DNA from: Roseovarius nitratireducens
GTDB taxonomy: Bacteria > Pseudomonadota > Alphaproteobacteria > Rhodobacterales > Rhodobacteraceae
Length of the DNA stretch: 64,000 nucleotides
Assembly: GCF_002925845.1 (NCBI RefSeq)
Contig: NZ_PDNI01000087.1
Location: forward strand, 1-64,000
Direction: 5' to 3'
The translations under genes and the position numbers were made by a program. The stretch's first letter is position 1. Each line of letters begins with the position of its first letter. Of this stretch, positions 22,060 to 30,638 are shown one piece after another. The notes beneath the pieces were generated by a model, which searched no databases, had not been told where the DNA came from, and saw only the letters and a program-made list of their open reading frames with translations.

Positions 22060-22539
22060 TCAGAACGGGATCTCGTCATCCATGTCGCCGGACGGGCGCC
22101 CGGCCGGGGCACCGCCACCGTAATCGCCGCTTCCCTGGTCCTGGTCCCGGTCGCTCCCATAGCCACCGCCTCCGCCGCCGCTGTCGCCGCGGCCGTCCAG
22201 CATCGTCAGTTCGCTGCGGTAGGGCCGCAGCACCACCTCGGTGCTGTAACGGTCTTGCCCGGACTGGTCCTGCCATTTGCGGGTTTCCAACTGGCCCTCG
22301 ATATAGACCTTGGAGCCCTTGCGCAGGTATTGCTCGGCCACGCGTGCCAGCGGCTCGGAAAAGATCGCGACCGAATGCCATTCGGTCTTTTCGCGGCGCT
22401 CGCCGGTGTTGCGGTCCTTCCATGTCTCGGAGGTGGCGATGCGCAGGTTGCACACCTTGCCCCCGTTCTGGAAAGTGCGGGTCTCCGGGTCGCGGCCCAG
22501 GTTGCCGATAAGGATCACCTTGTTTACGGAGCCGGCCAT
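22060..22539 (-). CDS. ssb: Single-stranded DNA-binding protein
   Basis: A 159-aa SSB. It begins [19 protein letters not shown] and has the OB fold to about residue 110, then a glycine-rich linker ([16 protein letters not shown]) and the acidic partner-binding tip DDEIPF. It binds ssDNA as a tetramer and recruits repair and replication proteins. AAGGAGGG precedes the ATG. The 5' leader contains a perfect 10-bp inverted repeat (22557-22597). No full LexA box was found nearby. It is divergent from the lytic transglycosylase gene. Confidence 0.97.
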   Translation of the reverse strand: MAGSVNKVILIGNLGRDPETRTFQNGGKVCNLRIATSETWKDRNTGERREKTEWHSVAIFSEPLARVAEQYLRKGSKVYIEGQLETRKWQDQSGQDRYSTEVVLRPYRSELTMLDGRGDSGGGGGGYGSDRDQDQGSGDYGGGAPAGRPSGDMDDEIPF

Positions 22540-22556
22540 CGCGCCCTCCTTGTTCT

Positions 22557-22597
22557 CGCTGTTGCGCCTTGTCCCCGGTTACACCACCGCAACAGCG
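22557..22597 (-). repeat. 10-bp inverted repeat in the ssb leader
   Basis: CGCTGTTGCG (22557-22566) and CGCAACAGCG (22588-22597) are exact complements with a 21-nt loop, ending 17 bases before the ssb start. It could form an mRNA stem next to the ribosome-binding site or be a two-fold protein operator. Confidence 0.6.
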
Positions 22598-22728
22598 TGA
22601 AGGAAAGGTTAAAATTTGCGTTCCGGCGGCGATTTCCCGCGCTGGTGACAGCCCATTTCGGAAAAGGCTCGAAAATCCTGCGGAATTCTGTATTTTCCGG
22701 TCGGAAATGGATCGGGGGATCAAAAGTG

Positions 22729-23322
22729 ATGCGTTGGATTGGGGTGGCGCTGCTCGTCGTGCTGGCCGGGCCGCAGCAGGGTTTTGCGGAAACGCTCTCG
22801 ACCAAGGGGCGGATCGATGTGTTCCAGTCGCAGGCGCGCGTCCTCGACCGGCGGAAGCGGCAAGAGCGCAAGAGCGCCATAAGGCTCGAGCGTCCGGGCT
22901 TTGTCACGCCGACGATGTGGGGCGATCTCTCGCCGTCACCGCAGTTTCGCGGGGCCTATCGCGGCCCTTATCTTGACATGGCCAAGCAGGCGGCGCGCCG
23001 TCACGGCATCCCCGAGAGCCTGTTCCTGCGGCTGGTGCAGCAGGAATCGGGTTGGCGGGCTGACGCCGTGTCGCACAAGGGTGCGCTCGGGCTGGCGCAG
23101 CTCATGCCGCAGACGGCACGGTTGCTGGGCGTCAACCCCCGCGATCCGCGGCAGAATCTCGAGGGCGGTGCGCGGTACCTGGCTGCACAGCACCGCAAGT
23201 TCGGCTCGTGGCGGCTGGCGCTGGCGGCGTATAACGCAGGGCCGCAGGCGGTAGAGAAATACGGCGGCGTGCCCCCCTACAAGGAGACGCGCAATTACGT
23301 GCGGGTGATCCTCGGGAGCTGA
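22729..23322 (+). CDS. Lytic transglycosylase (SLT domain)
   Basis: A 197-aa periplasmic peptidoglycan-cleaving enzyme. A signal peptide ([20 protein letters not shown]) precedes a basic linker and a C-terminal Slt70-like domain from about residue 84: [20 protein letters not shown] with the catalytic Glu in [21 protein letters not shown], and [18 protein letters not shown]. Start is the ATG at 22729 (GTG just before it is possible). A longer in-frame opening upstream covers the ssb antisense strand and is rejected. It is a short transglycosylase without extra binding domains. Confidence 0.9.
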   Translation: MRWIGVALLVVLAGPQQGFAETLSTKGRIDVFQSQARVLDRRKRQERKSAIRLERPGFVTPTMWGDLSPSPQFRGAYRGPYLDMAKQAARRHGIPESLFLRLVQQESGWRADAVSHKGALGLAQLMPQTARLLGVNPRDPRQNLEGGARYLAAQHRKFGSWRLALAAYNAGPQAVEKYGGVPPYKETRNYVRVILGS

Positions 23323-23333
23323 TCCGCGCGCGG

Positions 23334-24992
23334 TCAGGCGGCGAAACCGATCCGGTACAGATGGATTTCGTGGGCTGGATGCTTGGCGGCATTCACGAGC
23401 CGCCCGTTGTGATGATTGTGCAGATCCCGCCAGTAGGGCTGGATGATGACCCCCTCCTCGCGCAGAATCGACTGAAGCCGTGCCATAACCCGGCGGCGTT
23501 CGTCGGCATCGAAGAGGGCATTGGCCTCGTCGAGCAGCGCATCAAACTCGGCATTGGCAAAGCCCGTCTCGTTCCACGCCGCGTTCGAGCGGTAGGCCAG
23601 CCCGAGCACCTGCACGGCGAGAGGGCGGTGATTCCACTGGGTGCCGGAGAACGGGTACTTGCGCCAGTTGGCCCAGAAGCTCGCCCCCGGCACGATGCGC
23701 CGCTCTACCCTGAGGCCGGCATCGCGAAGCTGCGCCGCGACCGCGTCGCCGCTGTAGCGCTGCCATTCGTCATCGAGGGTAACCAGCTCGTGCTTGTAGC
23801 CCATGAGCCCCGCCTCGGTCACGAGGCGGCGCGCCTCTGCCGGGTCGTAGGGCACCGGACCGAGATCGGCATGCGCGGGCTGCAGCGGGCTCACGTGATC
23901 GTTGTTGGCGACCGTGCCGCGCCCTTCGTAGCCGAGCTCGAGACAGATCGCGTTATCCACTGCCAGTGCCAGCGCGCGGCGCACGCTCCGGCGGGCATAG
24001 GGGTTGGTGCCGACCATGCGCGCGTTCTGCGCACCGCGAAACACGATGGTGGCGGCGCTCTCGACGCGGGTCGCGGTCCAGCCGATGGCGTCCATCGCCG
24101 GGATAAAGGCACCGACGCTCTCGTAGAGCAGGTCGATCTCATCCGCCTCGGCGGCGGCAAGCCAGGTCGTCGGGTTGGTTCCGAGGTCGATGAATTCCAC
24201 CCGATCAAGCCACGGTCCGCCGAACACCTCTGTTCCCCACCAGTTGTGATCGCGGTTGTGCTCGAGAACGCAGTGCTCGCCCACCCTTAGGCTGACCGGG
24301 CGAAACGGACCCGTGCCGATGCCATGCGCGAAGGGATCGCCGCCAGCATAGCTTTGATGCACGATTGCCGAAGGGTAATCCGACATGCCGGCGACCAGCG
24401 TGATGTCGGGGCGGTTGAGCCGCAGGGTGACCGTGAGCGGATCGGTGATCTCGATCGCACCCTCGCGCACCTGCCCGGTGGCGAAATCGATCAGCGCAGA
24501 GAACCGGCTGGCCATCGAATTGCCCGGCGCGGTGCTGTCGCACCAGCGTGCGATATTGTGCGCGACATCGGCGGCGGTGAACGCATCGCCATTGTTCCAG
24601 CGCACGCCGGGGCGCAGGTGCAGCACGTAGCGGGTGGCGTCGGCACTGACGTCCCAACCCTCTAGCAACAAGCCGCGAAAGGTGCCGTCGCGGCGGTATT
24701 CCACCAGGTATTCGAGAAAACCGCGGACCTGGTTGCCCATCTCGCTCCAGTCGAAGCTGCGCGGATCCCCGAGCGGCTTTACATTCTGCTGGATGCGCAA
24801 CGTGCCGCCCTGCGCGATGCCTGTTTCCGCGCGCACCGATCCCGGCAATCCTGCGAGCGACAACGCCGCGCCCGCCCCCAGCCCGAGCGCGGTGGCATGG
24901 CCGAGAAATGCGCGTCGTCCCATCCGGCCCGCGCATAGATCGTCGCACAGCGTGGCGAGACCGGGGTGATGGGGCGGGACAGGGCGCGGCAT
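23334..24992 (-). CDS. ABC transporter substrate-binding protein, peptide/opine family 5, Tat-exported
   Basis: A 552-aa SBP_bac_5 (DppA/OppA-type) periplasmic binding protein. The N-terminus has a twin-arginine signal, GRRAFLGHA at residues 25-33, then a hydrophobic stretch to about residue 55. Family marks include YVLHLRPGVRWNNGDAFTAADV and NPYARRSVRRALALAVD. Tat export suggests folding before export. No permease or ATPase genes are adjacent, so it is a lone binding protein that must use a transporter encoded elsewhere. An AraC regulator follows upstream in the same orientation. Ligand unknown; peptides are the usual guess for the family. Confidence 0.88.
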   Translation of the reverse strand: MPRPVPPHHPGLATLCDDLCAGRMGRRAFLGHATALGLGAGAALSLAGLPGSVRAETGIAQGGTLRIQQNVKPLGDPRSFDWSEMGNQVRGFLEYLVEYRRDGTFRGLLLEGWDVSADATRYVLHLRPGVRWNNGDAFTAADVAHNIARWCDSTAPGNSMASRFSALIDFATGQVREGAIEITDPLTVTLRLNRPDITLVAGMSDYPSAIVHQSYAGGDPFAHGIGTGPFRPVSLRVGEHCVLEHNRDHNWWGTEVFGGPWLDRVEFIDLGTNPTTWLAAAEADEIDLLYESVGAFIPAMDAIGWTATRVESAATIVFRGAQNARMVGTNPYARRSVRRALALAVDNAICLELGYEGRGTVANNDHVSPLQPAHADLGPVPYDPAEARRLVTEAGLMGYKHELVTLDDEWQRYSGDAVAAQLRDAGLRVERRIVPGASFWANWRKYPFSGTQWNHRPLAVQVLGLAYRSNAAWNETGFANAEFDALLDEANALFDADERRRVMARLQSILREEGVIIQPYWRDLHNHHNGRLVNAAKHPAHEIHLYRIGFAA

Positions 24993-25064
24993 GGCAGGAT
25001 TCTCTCGCTTGGGACCGCTTCCATTAGAGCCCGGCGCGCCTGCGCACGCAACCCGGATGGGTCG

Positions 25065-25889
25065 TCAGATAACCTGCCGGGCCGCAGTGGCGACGGGAGA
25101 GGCGGCGCGCGCGCGGGCTGCGCTGCGCAGGTCCGAGGGCGTCCGGCCGGTGTGGTGCAGGATGAAGCGCGAGAAGTAGGCGGCGCTGCCGAAGCCAAGC
25201 TCGGCGGCGATCTGCGCCATCGGGCGATCGCTTGCCTCGATCAGGTCGCGTGCGGCATGCAGGCTGCGTTCGGTCAGCAACTCGGCGGCGCTCAGCCCCG
25301 AGAGGCGCCGGCAGACACGCGTCAGGTGCGTCGGCGTCACGCCCAGCGTGCGGGCGTGGTCGGCCATGCTGCGGGTGCTGGCGTGGTGGCGCTCGATCAG
25401 CGCGGCATAGGCCCGCACCAGTCGTTCGGCGGCACCGGAGGCGGGCTCTTCGGGTTGCGAGAGCATGGCGCGGCGCAGCCAGACGCTCATCAGGGCCGCC
25501 TGCGCGTCCACCACCTCTTCCGAGAACGGGCGCGCGTCGTTCTGCTCGCGCTGCATCCCCTCGAAGATAGCTGTCAGCTCGTTTTGGCCCATGACGTCCC
25601 GGATTCGCATGTGCAGTGGCCGGTCGGGCATGGGCGCCGTGGCCTGCGCAGGCATCTCGCAGACGAGACCAAAGCCGGTCTTGCCCGGATCGAGCGAGAA
25701 CATCGTATGAGCGGGCAGTACCAACGCGTTGTGCACGCCTATGCCCCGGCGCACGCCCTCGACCACGGCTATGCCCTGTCCGCGTGTCATCCAGACAAGG
25801 GCGTGGCAGGGGCAGGAATGCTGCAGGGTGAGCCGCCATTCGGCCCCGTGCATCCACTGCACGAGCGTCATCACCGTTGCATGATCCAT
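25065..25889 (-). CDS. AraC family transcriptional regulator
   Basis: A 274-aa regulator: N-terminal cupin-like ligand-binding domain (about residues 10-150) and a C-terminal double helix-turn-helix (about 165-265), with LGVTPTHLTRVCRRLSGLSA and the signature IAAELGFGSAAYFSRFILHHTGRTPSDLR split over the second motif. AAGGAGG precedes the ATG. It lies 72 bases upstream of the lone solute-binding protein gene in the same direction and may control it; the effector is unknown. Confidence 0.9.
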   Translation of the reverse strand: MDHATVMTLVQWMHGAEWRLTLQHSCPCHALVWMTRGQGIAVVEGVRRGIGVHNALVLPAHTMFSLDPGKTGFGLVCEMPAQATAPMPDRPLHMRIRDVMGQNELTAIFEGMQREQNDARPFSEEVVDAQAALMSVWLRRAMLSQPEEPASGAAERLVRAYAALIERHHASTRSMADHARTLGVTPTHLTRVCRRLSGLSAAELLTERSLHAARDLIEASDRPMAQIAAELGFGSAAYFSRFILHHTGRTPSDLRSAARARAASPVATAARQVI

Positions 25890-25982
25890 GCGCGCCTCCT
25901 TGATCGGAAAGATCGCCTTTGGACTACTGATGTCACGGATCAGGCCAGATGTCAGGGATGAAATGCCTGCTTCTGGAAAACC

Positions 25983-26822
25983 TCAGCGCTGACGCCGAGC
26001 CATGAAGGCGAGTCGCTCGAACAGGTGCACGTCCTGTTCGTTTTTCAGCAGTGCACCGTGCAGTTTGGGCAGCGCGTCAGCCCCGTCGCGCCGCAGATCC
26101 TCGGGCGAGAGATCCTCGGCGAGAATCAGCTTAAGCCAGTCGAGCACCTCGGAGGTGGAGGGCTTTTTCTTGAGTCCCGGCGTGTCGCGAATCTCATAAA
26201 ACTGCGTCAGCGCGGTGGCCAGCAGGGCCTCCTTGAGGCCGGGATGGTGCATCTCGACGATTCGCCTGAGCGTCTCGGCCTCGGGGAAGCGGATGTAGTG
26301 GAAAAAACAGCGCCGCAGAAAGGCGTCGGGCAATTCCTTCTCGTTGTTGGAGGTGATGATGATGACCGGGCGGTGACGGGCGCGCACCGTCTCGCCGGTC
26401 TCGTAGACGTGAAATTCCATCCGGTCGAGTTCCTGCAACAGGTCGTTGGGGAACTCGATATCGGCCTTGTCGATCTCGTCGATGAGCAGCACCACGCGCT
26501 CCTCGGAGGCAAATGCCTCCCACAGCTTGCCGCGGCGGATGTAGTTGGACACATCGTGCACGCGTTCGTCGCCAAGCTGGCTGTCGCGGAGGCGGCTGAC
26601 GGCATCGTACTCATAGAGCCCCTGCGCCGCGCGGGTGGTGGATTTGACATGCCAATCGATGAGTCGCATCCCCATCGCCTGTGCCACTTGGCGCGCCAGT
26701 TCGGTCTTGCCGGTGCCCGGCTCTCCCTTGACCAGGAGGGGCCGTTCGAGCGTGACGGCGGCATTGACCGCCACGGTCAGGTCGCCGGTGGCGACATAGG
26801 CATCGGTTCCTTCGAATTTCAT
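25983..26822 (-). CDS. MoxR family AAA+ ATPase
   Basis: A 279-aa MoxR-type AAA+ ATPase. Seen: Walker A VKGEPGTGKTELARQ near residue 34, Walker B VVLLIDEIDKAD near 110, sensor ITSNNEKELPDAFLRRC, and the C-terminal helical lid. MoxR proteins act as chaperones or metal-insertion ATPases, normally with a von Willebrand A (CoxE-like) partner encoded directly downstream. No such gene is present here; the next gene is the AraC regulator. Its client is unknown. Confidence 0.92.
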   Translation of the reverse strand: MKFEGTDAYVATGDLTVAVNAAVTLERPLLVKGEPGTGKTELARQVAQAMGMRLIDWHVKSTTRAAQGLYEYDAVSRLRDSQLGDERVHDVSNYIRRGKLWEAFASEERVVLLIDEIDKADIEFPNDLLQELDRMEFHVYETGETVRARHRPVIIITSNNEKELPDAFLRRCFFHYIRFPEAETLRRIVEMHHPGLKEALLATALTQFYEIRDTPGLKKKPSTSEVLDWLKLILAEDLSPEDLRRDGADALPKLHGALLKNEQDVHLFERLAFMARRQR

Positions 26823-26978
26823 CGGTCAGGCGGCCCCTTCGTGCGCGGAAATGGAAACAATGTCGGGAACCTAGACGCTTCGCCCGGCCACATCAATGGC
26901 GCGTGATTGGCTAGTGACATTCCCCGGCGCCGCGTGTAGATGAGCGCTCGAAGGCACCGACTGTCTGAGGAGTTCATG

Positions 26979-27434
26979 ATGCCGGACACTGGCCTTGACG
27001 AGGGGATCGAGATGAAAGCCGAAGTGTTCTTGCCAGAGGATTACACGCCCGCAGAAAACGAGCCGTTCATGAACGAGCTGCAGTTGGAGTATTTCCGCCG
27101 CAAGCTGGTGCGCTGGCGGCTGGAATTGCTCGAAGGCAGCCGCGAGGCAATCGAATCCCTGCAGGACGGGACAAGAGCAATTCCCGACGTGGCCGACCGC
27201 GCCAGCGAAGAAACCGACCGCGCGCTGGAACTGCGCACCCGCGATCGCCAACGCAAGCTGGTAGCCAAGATCGACGCCGCGCTCCGCCGCATCGAAGACG
27301 GGGAATACGGATATTGCGAGGTGACGGGCGAGCCGATCAGCCTCAAGCGGCTGGACGCGCGCCCGATCGCCACCATGACGCTTGAGGCGCAGGAACGCCA
27401 CGAACGCCGCGAAAAGGTACATCGCGACGACTGA
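26979..27434 (+). CDS. dksA: RNA polymerase-binding protein DksA, zinc-finger-less
   Basis: A 151-aa DksA that inserts its coiled coil into the RNA polymerase secondary channel and works with ppGpp. The start at 26979 is chosen for its 6-nt spacing from GAGGAG; 26976 is also possible. Seen: MKAEVFLPEDYTPAENEPFM, the coiled coil with tip D-x2-D-R-A (Asp70, Asp73, Ala75), and the finger region YGYCEVTGEPISLKRLDARP. Only Cys113 of the four zinc ligands remains; the others are Thr116, Thr134 and Ala137. Similar loss is known in other alphaproteobacterial DksA proteins. A strong terminator follows. Confidence 0.93.
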   Translation: MPDTGLDEGIEMKAEVFLPEDYTPAENEPFMNELQLEYFRRKLVRWRLELLEGSREAIESLQDGTRAIPDVADRASEETDRALELRTRDRQRKLVAKIDAALRRIEDGEYGYCEVTGEPISLKRLDARPIATMTLEAQERHERREKVHRDD

Positions 27435-27465
27435 GGCGCTGCTTCGGGCGACGGGAACGGACAGG

Positions 27466-27501
27466 CGCGCGCCGGGGCACCCCTCCGGCGCGCGTCTTTT
27501 T
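27466..27501 (+). terminator. Intrinsic terminator of dksA
   Basis: Perfect 10-bp stem CGCGCGCCGG (27466-27475) / CCGGCGCGCG (27485-27494) with a 9-nt loop, followed by TCTTTTT. It is among the clearest terminators in the window. Confidence 0.88.
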
Positions 27502-27515
27502 CGGGAAAGGGGCCA

Positions 27516-28706
27516 ATGGGTCTGAACGCAATGAGGGTCGCCGTGATCGGCGCGGGGATCGGCGGGCTGGCCGTGGCGCAAGCGCTGGCGCGGCGCGGCG
27601 CGGATGTCACCGTGTTCGAACAGGCATCCGAAATCGCCGAGGTGGGTGCCGGACTTCAGATCAGCCCTAATGGCGCGAGGGTGCTCGATGCGCTTGGGCT
27701 GGGCGCGGAGCTTCGCCAGCGCGCGGTGATGGCGCGGACGGTGCAGCTTTGTGATTACCGTGGGGGCGAGGTGCTGCGGCTCGATCTCGGTGACACGGGG
27801 CAGGGCGGCTATCATTTTCTCCACCGTGCGGATCTCATCAACCTGCTGGCCAACGGTGCGCGCGCGGCAGGCGTTCGCATCCGGCTGTTACAGCGGATCA
27901 TCGGCGTCGCCGACGGGCGGCGCCCGCGTGTTGAACTGGCCAACGGTGCCGGGTTTGACGCCGACCTCGTGATCGGCGCGGACGGGTTGCATTCGGTGGT
28001 GCGCGCCGCGCTCAACGGCCCACGTGCCCCCTTCTTCACGGGCCAGGTGGCGTGGCGCGCGCTCGTTCCCAACAGCGCCGAGCGCTGTCCGGAGGTGCGT
28101 GTCCACATGGGGCCGATCCGCCACGTTGTGAGCTATCCTTTGCGCGGCGGTAGCCTGCTCAACCTCGTGGCGGTACAGGAGCGCGCCGCCTGGACCGCCG
28201 AAAGCTGGAGCCAGACTGACGATCCGCAGTCGTTGCGTGCCGCGTTCGGCGATTTCTGCGACGAGGTGCAGGGGATGCTCGCTGCCGTGGACAAGGTAAA
28301 TCTCTGGGGCCTGTTCCGGCACGAGGTGGCCCGCGCGTGGCACGGCGAGGGGCTGGCGATTCTCGGTGACGCGGCACATCCCACGCTGCCCTTCATGGCG
28401 CAGGGGGCGTGCCTCGCGCTCGAGGATGGCTGGGTGCTGGCCGCGGCGCTCGACGAGGAAGGCGATGTGGCAAAGGGATTGGTGCGCTACCAGGCCCTGC
28501 GCGAAGCGCGGGCGCGCCGGGTGGTCGCGGCGGCGAGTGCCAACGCGTGGAAATACCACCTCGCCTTCCCACCGCTGAGATGGGCGGCACACACCGCGCT
28601 ACGCGCTGGCGGACGGCTCGCGCCTTCGCGAATGATCCGGCAATTCGACTGGATTTACGGCTACAACGCGATTGACGCGGTTGGGCAGCCGGTCAACGAT
28701 GGTTGA
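27516..28706 (+). CDS. FAD-dependent monooxygenase (salicylate hydroxylase-like)
   Basis: A 396-aa class A flavin monooxygenase. Seen: N-terminal FAD motif VAVIGAGIGGLAVAQAL, the second FAD motif ADLVIGADGLHSVVRAAL near residue 155, and LAILGDAAHPTLPFMAQGAC near 285. The spread of motifs and length match salicylate/3-hydroxybenzoate hydroxylase relatives. No aromatic catabolic genes are nearby, so the substrate is unknown. AAAGGGG precedes the ATG at 27516. The downstream neighbour is a degraded ATP-grasp gene. Confidence 0.88.
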   Translation: MGLNAMRVAVIGAGIGGLAVAQALARRGADVTVFEQASEIAEVGAGLQISPNGARVLDALGLGAELRQRAVMARTVQLCDYRGGEVLRLDLGDTGQGGYHFLHRADLINLLANGARAAGVRIRLLQRIIGVADGRRPRVELANGAGFDADLVIGADGLHSVVRAALNGPRAPFFTGQVAWRALVPNSAERCPEVRVHMGPIRHVVSYPLRGGSLLNLVAVQERAAWTAESWSQTDDPQSLRAAFGDFCDEVQGMLAAVDKVNLWGLFRHEVARAWHGEGLAILGDAAHPTLPFMAQGACLALEDGWVLAAALDEEGDVAKGLVRYQALREARARRVVAAASANAWKYHLAFPPLRWAAHTALRAGGRLAPSRMIRQFDWIYGYNAIDAVGQPVNDG

Positions 28707-28762
28707 CAACCGGGGGCGCACGGCCCCCATCGGGCTGGGGCGAATAGTGCGCGCCCGGGCTT

Positions 28763-29388
28763 GTGCGGCCGGTCGAGATATACCGCAAGAACCACGGGGA
28801 CTGGCCTGACCTGATCGACCCGCAGACCTTTACCAACAAGCAGCTATTGTTCAAGTTCTTCGGCCTTATCCCGCGCGTCACCCCCTCGGACAAGCTGCGC
28901 GCATGATTGGCTCCCGCCCCACCTGCGCGCGCAGGTTCACCGCCCGCGCATCCCGTGGCGCGGGACCGCGCCCGAGCTGCCCGGCAATGACGAGATCGCG
29001 GCCGGCACCTACTGGCTCAAGTGCAACCACGGCTCGGGCACGCACTTGCAGACGGTCTTCAGCCGGTCGGGCACCTGGCTCGACAAACAGCTCTACGTGC
29101 GCAAGGGCGGGCGCGGCCCGTGGCGCCACCCGCGCAGCTCGACCTGATGGTGGAGGCCGCCGAGGCGATCGGGCGGTTCTTCGATTTCATCCGGGTGGAC
29201 ATGTTCATTCGCGACGGCGAGGTCTATCTGGGCGATGTCGGTCTCGTGCCCAATGGCTGCACCAAGCGCATCCGCGATCCGGAACTCGACTGGATGCTGG
29301 GGGCGCGTGGCAAGCCCCTTGGTTGGGCCGCGTCAGCCCCGGCTTTGCCGATGGCCATTACCGGCGCGAGTGGCCATTCGCCGCCTGA
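28763..29388 (+). pseudogene. Degraded ATP-grasp (TupA-like) gene
   Basis: Remains of a gene resembling TupA-like ATP-grasp proteins, which are often linked to surface glycan or amidoligase chemistry. Recognisable pieces in changing frames: HGDWPDLIDPQTFTNKQLLF (28763-28906, ending in TGA), IAAGTYWLKCNHGSGTHLQ around 28990-29050, then FFDFIRVDMFIRDGEVYLGD around 29177-29236, and a final GFADGHYRREWPFAA ending at 29388. At least three frameshifts separate them and part of the middle is missing. The flanking genes are intact, which argues for true decay rather than poor sequence. Confidence 0.75.
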
Positions 29389-29396
29389 ACCCGCCC

Positions 29397-30179
29397 TCAG
29401 ATGTCGAGATCGACCCAGAGCGGCACATGATCGGACGGCTTGTCGCGCCCGCGCACGGCCGTGTCGATGCCGCAATCGGTCATCCGGTCGGCGGCCTGCG
29501 GGCTAAGCAGCATGTGGTCGATGCGGATGCCGTTGTTGCGCTGCCACGCGCCGGCCTGGTAATCCCAGAACGTGTAATGGCCCGGCCCCTGCACGCGGGC
29601 GCGGAACGCCTCTGTCAGGCCCAGGTGCAGCAGGCGGCGAAAGGCGGCGCGGCTGTCGGGCAGGGCGAGCGCGTCGTCGCGCCACGCCTCGGGGCGCGCG
29701 GCGTCCTCGTCCTGGGGGATGACGTTGTAATCGCCCCCCATGAGCACCGGCTCCTCGGTGGCGAGAAGCTCTGCCGCACGCGCGCGCAAGCGTTCCATCC
29801 ACGCGAGCTTGTAGTCGTATTTCGGACCCGGCGCGGGGTTGCCGTTGGGCAGGTAGAGGCCGCAGACCCGCAGCGCGCCCTTTTCGCCCGTCACCGTGGC
29901 CTCGATCCAGCGGGCCTGCTCGTCGCTATCGTCGCCGGGTAGGCCGCGGCACACGTCCTCCAGCGGGTATTTCGACAGGATCGCCACCCCGTTGAAGCCC
30001 TTCTGCCCGTGGGTCTCTACGTTGTAGCCGCGATCCTCGAACATCTCGCGCGGGAAGTTCTCGTCCACCGACTTGATTTCCTGTAGCAACACCACGTCCG
30101 GGGACGCCTCGTCCAGCCAGTCGCAGAGCGCGGCATGCCGCGCCTTGATCCCGTTGATGTTGAAACACGCGATACGCAT
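29397..30179 (-). CDS. xth: Exodeoxyribonuclease III
   Basis: A 260-aa Mg-dependent AP endonuclease and 3'-5' exonuclease for base-excision repair. The start MRIACFNINGIKARHAAL is characteristic. Seen: metal ligand in LLQEIKSVDENFP, GDYNVIPQDED, RIDHMLLS and the catalytic SDHVPLWVDLDI at the C-terminus. Full length. It is followed upstream on the same strand by the erpA-like gene, 59 bases away. Confidence 0.95.
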   Translation of the reverse strand: MRIACFNINGIKARHAALCDWLDEASPDVVLLQEIKSVDENFPREMFEDRGYNVETHGQKGFNGVAILSKYPLEDVCRGLPGDDSDEQARWIEATVTGEKGALRVCGLYLPNGNPAPGPKYDYKLAWMERLRARAAELLATEEPVLMGGDYNVIPQDEDAARPEAWRDDALALPDSRAAFRRLLHLGLTEAFRARVQGPGHYTFWDYQAGAWQRNNGIRIDHMLLSPQAADRMTDCGIDTAVRGRDKPSDHVPLWVDLDI

Positions 30180-30238
30180 GGCCGCCTCTCCCGTCGCCCT
30201 TTTTCCTCTATCGCGCGGCCTCGCGCGTGGTGCAAGGC

Positions 30239-30562
30239 TCAGATCGAGAAGGACGTGCCGCAGCCGCAGGAGGCGGTGGCATTGGGATTGTCGATGGTAA
30301 AGCGCGCGCCGATCAGTTCTTCGGTGAAGTCGATTGTCGCGCCCGCAAGGAAGGGCAGCGATACGCTGTCTACCACGACCCGCTCGCCCTCGCCTTCGAG
30401 CACGAGATCGTCCTCGGCGGCGGAATCGAGCCGGATATCGTACTGAAACCCCGAACAGCCGCCGCCCTCGACCGCCACGCGCAGCGCCTTGCCGTCGGCG
30501 CCGGCACCGATCTCGGCGAGGCGGGCATAAGCGCGGGGGGTGACCTTGGGGGGCAGTTGCAT
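30239..30562 (-). CDS. erpA: A-type iron-sulfur carrier (ErpA/IscA family)
   Basis: A 107-aa HesB/IscA-type protein that binds and delivers Fe-S clusters. The three conserved cysteines are present in GGGCSGFQYDI and the terminal SCGCGTSFSI. The start MQLPPKVTPRAYARLAEI at 30562 is chosen; longer openings lack support. ErpA is preferred over IscA because no isc/suf genes are nearby, but the subfamily is not certain. It is divergent from dgt, with 76 bases between them. Confidence 0.9.
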   Translation of the reverse strand: MQLPPKVTPRAYARLAEIGAGADGKALRVAVEGGGCSGFQYDIRLDSAAEDDLVLEGEGERVVVDSVSLPFLAGATIDFTEELIGARFTIDNPNATASCGCGTSFSI

Positions 30563-30638
30563 GGGTGTCCTCGGTGGTTTCGCGTGACAGTTCTTTCTGC
30601 AATATATGCTCCGAGTGCCCCGCCACAAGGACCGATCA

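Noticed and set aside
22545-22570. A LexA box before ssb (GTTC at 22552)
   Set aside because: The second half reads TGCG rather than GTTC at the required spacing.
22024-22728. N-terminal extension of the lytic transglycosylase by 235 codons
   Set aside because: It is antisense to ssb and lacks the signal peptide; MRWIGVALL at 22729 begins a proper signal sequence.
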